Of a stretch of DNA of 64,000 nucleotides, positions 58,515 to 64,000 are shown piece after piece. This DNA comes from an uncultured Aquimonas sp. GTDB lineage: Bacteria; Pseudomonadota; Gammaproteobacteria; Xanthomonadales; Xanthomonadaceae. The stretch lies in NCBI RefSeq assembly GCF_937888285.1, contig NZ_CALART010000011.1, positions 124,001-188,000 of the forward strand, written 5' to 3'. Position 1 is the first letter of the stretch. Each line of letters begins with the position of its first letter. The notes beneath the pieces are model-generated. The model was not told the origin of the DNA, made no database searches, and saw nothing but the letters and a program-made list of their open reading frames with translations. The translations under genes were made by a program, and so were the position numbers.

Positions 58515-59382
58515 GGCGCGTCTGCGCGCCTGGGCGGAACGCAGCGAAACCGTCCTTGCAGCCCTTCTGCCCGATGCCTCCGCAGAGCCGCGCCGGCTGC
58601 ATGAAGCCATGCGCTACGCCAGCCTCGGCGGCGGCAAGCGCATGCGGCCGCTGCTGGTCTACGCCAGCGGCCTGAGCTGCGGGGCCGGCGAACGCGCGCT
58701 CGATCACGCTGCTGCCGCGGTGGAGTTCATCCACGCCTATTCGCTGGTGCACGACGACCTGCCGGCGATGGACGACGACAGCCTGCGCCGCGGCCGACCG
58801 ACGGCGCACATCGCCTTTGACGAAGCCACCGCCATCCTCGCTGGCGACGCGCTGCAGACGCTGGCCTTCGAGGTGCTGGCACAGGCACCGCTGGACGCCG
58901 CCATCCGCGTCGAGCTGCTGGCCACGCTGGCCCGCGCGAGTGGTGCGGCCGGCATGTGCGGCGGACAGGCCTTGGACCTCGCCGTCACCGGCGGCGAACA
59001 GAGCCTCGAACAGCTGAAGCGCATGCACGCGCTGAAGACCGGCGCGCTGATCCGCGCGGCGGTGCGTATGGGCGCGCTCTGCGCCGGCGCCGATGCCGCC
59101 ACGCTGGCGACGCTGGATGCCTATGCATCGGCCCTGGGCCTCGCCTTCCAGATCCGCGACGACCTGCTCGACATCGAAGGCAGCGCGGAAGCGCTGGGCA
59201 AGACGCCTGGCAAGGACGCCGAGCAGGGCAAGCCCACCTACCCTGCCCTGCTGGGCGTGGAGGGCGCGCGCGCCGCGCTGGAGGAGCAGGGCGAAGCCAT
59301 GCGCGCCGCGCTGGCTCGCCTGCCGCAGCCAGCGCCGGAACTCGAAGCCCTGGCCGAGCTGACCCTGCGGCGGTCCAGCTGA
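58504..59382 (+). CDS. ispA: Farnesyl (geranyl) diphosphate synthase
   Basis: Condenses isopentenyl diphosphate with allylic diphosphates to make farnesyl diphosphate for quinones and undecaprenol. It has 292 residues. The first Asp-rich motif D-D-L-P-A-M-D is at 84-90 and the second D-D-L-L-D near 219. G-G-K-R-M-R-P is at 43-49. It starts inside xseB, so translation is coupled. The usual downstream dxs is absent here. Confidence 0.96.
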   Translation: MRPEARLRAWAERSETVLAALLPDASAEPRRLHEAMRYASLGGGKRMRPLLVYASGLSCGAGERALDHAAAAVEFIHAYSLVHDDLPAMDDDSLRRGRPTAHIAFDEATAILAGDALQTLAFEVLAQAPLDAAIRVELLATLARASGAAGMCGGQALDLAVTGGEQSLEQLKRMHALKTGALIRAAVRMGALCAGADAATLATLDAYASALGLAFQIRDDLLDIEGSAEALGKTPGKDAEQGKPTYPALLGVEGARAALEEQGEAMRAALARLPQPAPELEALAELTLRRSS

Positions 59383-59536
59383 CCCGCGACCTGCGCACGG
59401 CATGTTCATCAAGCTGAGCGCCGCCGCAATGCCTGCCTGTGCGCAGGCCTGGAATCGAGACGCGGCACTTGACCTCGCCGGCGCCCGGGCGCAGCTTCGT
59501 CAGCTGACGCGATCTTTACCCGTGGAGGAACTCCGC

Positions 59537-59854
59537 ATGAACCGCTCACTGATCCTTGCTTCCGCCGTTTCCCTGCTGCTGGCCGCCGGCAGCCTGCGCG
59601 CCGCCGAGCCCGCACCCGCACCGGCCGAAGCCGAAGACTCGGCCAACGCAGTGGCCGCATCGGAAACCGACACCCGCACTGCCCGCCTCGACCGCTTCTG
59701 CCCCGACGCCACCGCCAGCCGCATCAAGCGCCAGCGCGGCAGCTGCAGCTCGCCGGGCCGCGTCTACACCCGTGACGACCTCGACCGCACCGGCGCCACC
59801 TCTGCCGGTGAGGCCCTCAGCAAGCTCGATCCGTCCATCGGCCGCGGCTTCTGA
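59537..59854 (+). CDS. Small secreted protein with a TonB-plug-like C-terminus
   Basis: 105 residues from the ATG at 59537, preceded by GGAGG. The signal peptide is at 1-22. An Ala/Pro/Glu-rich linker (23-45) follows, then a basic stretch with two cysteines (C55, C70). The C-terminal part 76-100 (V-Y-T-R-D-D-L-D-R-T-G-A-T-S-A-G-E-A-L) resembles the first helix of TonB-receptor plug domains, but no barrel follows. It is monocistronic with its own terminator. The function is unknown. Confidence 0.82.
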   Translation: MNRSLILASAVSLLLAAGSLRAAEPAPAPAEAEDSANAVAASETDTRTARLDRFCPDATASRIKRQRGSCSSPGRVYTRDDLDRTGATSAGEALSKLDPSIGRGF

Positions 59855-59874
59855 GCCAGCGCCACCGCAGCACC

Positions 59875-59910
59875 GCAAAGGCCGGGCCCACTGCCCGGCC
59901 TTTGCTTTTG
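59875..59910 (+). terminator. Rho-independent terminator after the plug-like gene
   Basis: A perfect 13-bp stem (59875-59887/59893-59905) with a 5-base loop is followed by TTTT. It cleanly ends the transcript of the small secreted protein. Confidence 0.92.
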
Positions 59911-60167
59911 AGCGTCTCCACTCGCCTCCCTGCACGCCCTGAGGCGTCCGGCAACGCGCCCGCCGTGGCAGCGCCGCACGACAGGCTCGCGCCGCGTCTC
60001 GCCCGCCAGCGGGCAAGGCACGGGCGACGGTCCTGGCCCAGTCCCGGCACCGCCGCGTCAGCGCTACGGGATACACGGCTTTGCGCCCGCCACCTGCATG
60101 GCACCGCAGCGCAGCATGCGGCATCATTCCGGGTCCTTCGCCCGCCCTGTGCCCGCCGCCCGCCCCC
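59911..60167. other. alaS upstream region, no gene seen
   Basis: About 260 bases between the terminator and the alaS start; together with the terminator the gene-free stretch is about 310 bases. No ORF with family features and no convincing promoter was found. It may hold the alaS control region. Confidence 0.4.
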
Positions 60168-62798
<2,631 letters not shown>

Positions 62799-62928
62799 GG
62801 GCTGGGACTCGCGGTTCTGGATGCGCGGGGCGAGTCACGGCTTCAAATCTTTGAGGCCCTTTCAGACCCCTGAGCGAACGCGCCCCCCACCGCCCCCTCC
62901 CTCACAAGGGGAGCCGGGCTTCGTTCCC

Positions 62929-63078
62929 CGTAGGTTGGGCCAAGCACAGCGCGGCCCAACATCGCACGCAACGCCCTCGCCGGAGCCGTCGACCGCATCC
63001 AGCACGGTGCGCTCATTGTTGGGCGGAATGTTCGAGCGCCGCGGCGTTGGGCCTCGCTGCGCTCGGCGCCAACCTACG
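62929..63078. repeat. 150-bp element with 10-bp terminal inverted repeats
   Basis: CGTAGGTTGG (62929-62938) and CCAACCTACG (63069-63078) are exact inverted copies. Inside are GGCCCAAC/GTTGGGC copies in both orientations, giving extra pairing. This matches a very common dispersed intergenic element of proteobacteria. The gap 62799-63173 has no gene. Confidence 0.78.
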
Positions 63079-63173
63079 GAATAGCTGTCGCACGACTCAA
63101 GCCACCGAACCATGGGAAATAGGCCCCGCTTCGGGCTCGGGCTGGGTATGACGGCCGTCGGAGTCAACTTCAA

Positions 63174-64000
63174 TCAAGGCGCGACCGCACACCGCTCCGG
63201 CGGCGCAGCCCCCCGATTCAGAAACGCTCCCGCCGCCGCCGCGGCGCAGTCATCGAGGTCGGTCATGCTGTGCCCGCTGCGCGGCAGCACCAGGGTCTGC
63301 AGCTGGGTAAAGGCCTGTGACTGTTCCAGCGCCGGAACGGTCGGCGTGCGCGGGTCGAATTCGGCGGCCAGCAGCAGGGTGGGCTGGCGGATCACGCTGG
63401 CGCGCAGCGGCTGCGGGCGCACGCCGAGTCGGCCGCACTGCGCGTAGGCGATCTCAGGCGTGTACAGCAGCGCCGCCCAGTCGGGATGGGCCTCGATGGC
63501 AGCGGCCACGGTCTCGCGGCGCAGCGGCGGGTTGTCGCGGCATTCGATCAGCATCAGAGCCAGCGTGCTGAACTCGGGATCGTCGAGGGTGTAGACCCAG
63601 TCGGCGGCGAGCTCTTCCCAACGCGCATCGAACTCACCGCGCGCGGCCTGCTGCAGCAGGCCATGCAGCTCGGCCACGGGCAGGCCGAAGGTGAGCTGGG
63701 CTTCGACCAGGGCGAACAGGTTTTCGGGCGTGAGGCCTAGCCGCTCAGGCTGCGCGCCGGCCGTGGCCGCGGCCTCCTCGAAGGCGGGCAGCGCAAGTTC
63801 CACAGGCTGGGCGGAGAGCCGCTCAAGCGCCTGCGCCAGCAGGCTGCGCAGGCTGCCGCCCGTACAGCCGCCCTGCCCTTCGCACTGCGTCTGTGCGGCG
63901 GCGAGCACCTGCGCATAGTCGTCGGCGAAGCGGCCCATCAGCTCCAGCCCGGCCGGATAGAAGCCATCCAGAACCACGCGGCCGACGCCCTCGATCGGTT
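63174..64000 (-). CDS. TAP-like alpha/beta hydrolase, 5' end cut by the window
   Basis: About 275 visible residues from the C-terminal part of an alpha/beta hydrolase; the frame continues through the right edge, so the N-terminus and nucleophile are not visible. The final 75 residues have the TAP-like C-terminal pattern: P-T-L-L-L-A-A-E-F-D-P-R-T-P with the catalytic Asp, and the His in R-S-G-H-S. Members are exported tripeptidyl or proline peptidases. The four Cys in the middle region fit an exported protein. Confidence 0.82.
   Translation of the reverse strand, partial: PIEGVGRVVLDGFYPAGLELMGRFADDYAQVLAAAQTQCEGQGGCTGGSLRSLLAQALERLSAQPVELALPAFEEAAATAGAQPERLGLTPENLFALVEAQLTFGLPVAELHGLLQQAARGEFDARWEELAADWVYTLDDPEFSTLALMLIECRDNPPLRRETVAAAIEAHPDWAALLYTPEIAYAQCGRLGVRPQPLRASVIRQPTLLLAAEFDPRTPTVPALEQSQAFTQLQTLVLPRSGHSMTDLDDCAAAAAGAFLNRGAAPPERCAVAP

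Overview
The window is GC-rich chromosomal DNA, most likely from a gammaproteobacterium of the order Xanthomonadales (Lysobacter/Luteimonas/Dokdonella-like). The grounds are the proline-arginine-histidine-lysine-leucine tRNA group ahead of tig-clpP-clpX-lon, Xanthomonas-type FabI, Lon and PlsB, a hut cluster led by a HutC-type repressor, GAATCCC-type intergenic repeats, and a secreted protein ending in a D-x-F-E type tail that I associate with this order. No phage, insertion sequence, plasmid or CRISPR array was seen. The species cannot be named from this evidence.

Layout. 1-4.6 kb: a glycine-zipper envelope protein, an alpha/beta hydrolase, gloB, an MltD-like lytic transglycosylase and fabI, with a run of four perfect hairpins before fabI. 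4.6-14.2 kb: the proteostasis block on the minus strand (five tRNAs, tig, clpP, clpX, lon, two tRNAs, ppiD); the usual hupB between lon and ppiD is absent. 14.2-19.8 kb: a MoxR ATPase/VWA pair, a coupled YihY-TlpA pair, a TorF-like porin and a small secreted protein. 19.8-26.7 kb: hrpA, a Dps-like ferritin and a secreted protein with twelve two-cysteine repeats. 26.7-31.2 kb: hutC, hutU and hutH. 31.5-34.9 kb: a DesK/NarL-type two-component system in an operon with a hydrolase, divergent from a membrane protein. 35-41.6 kb: a tetR-led RND efflux operon. 41.8-45.4 kb: a GGDEF-EAL c-di-GMP enzyme and a lipoprotein phosphodiesterase. 45.4-51.1 kb: plsB, an acidic-tailed lipoprotein, obgE and rplU-rpmA. 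51.5-64 kb: uvrA-thioesterase-patatin (overlapping), coaE, tilS, xseB-ispA, a TonB-plug-like mini protein, alaS and a truncated hydrolase.

Most of the window is housekeeping. The unusual content is in the gaps and accessory genes. Several repeat families (GAATCCC arrays facing each other as inverted repeats, a GTAGGTTGG-ended element, GGTGCGCC hairpins, a CCCTCTCC element inside the hut operon) look like small non-autonomous dispersed elements. The 12-repeat cysteine protein and the plug-like mini protein are the least explained coding regions. Four genes have a -10-like hexamer 6-7 bases before their start codon, which suggests leaderless transcripts.

Gene starts were chosen from ribosome binding sites, family alignment from memory and overlap with neighbours. 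Nothing here was checked against a database.
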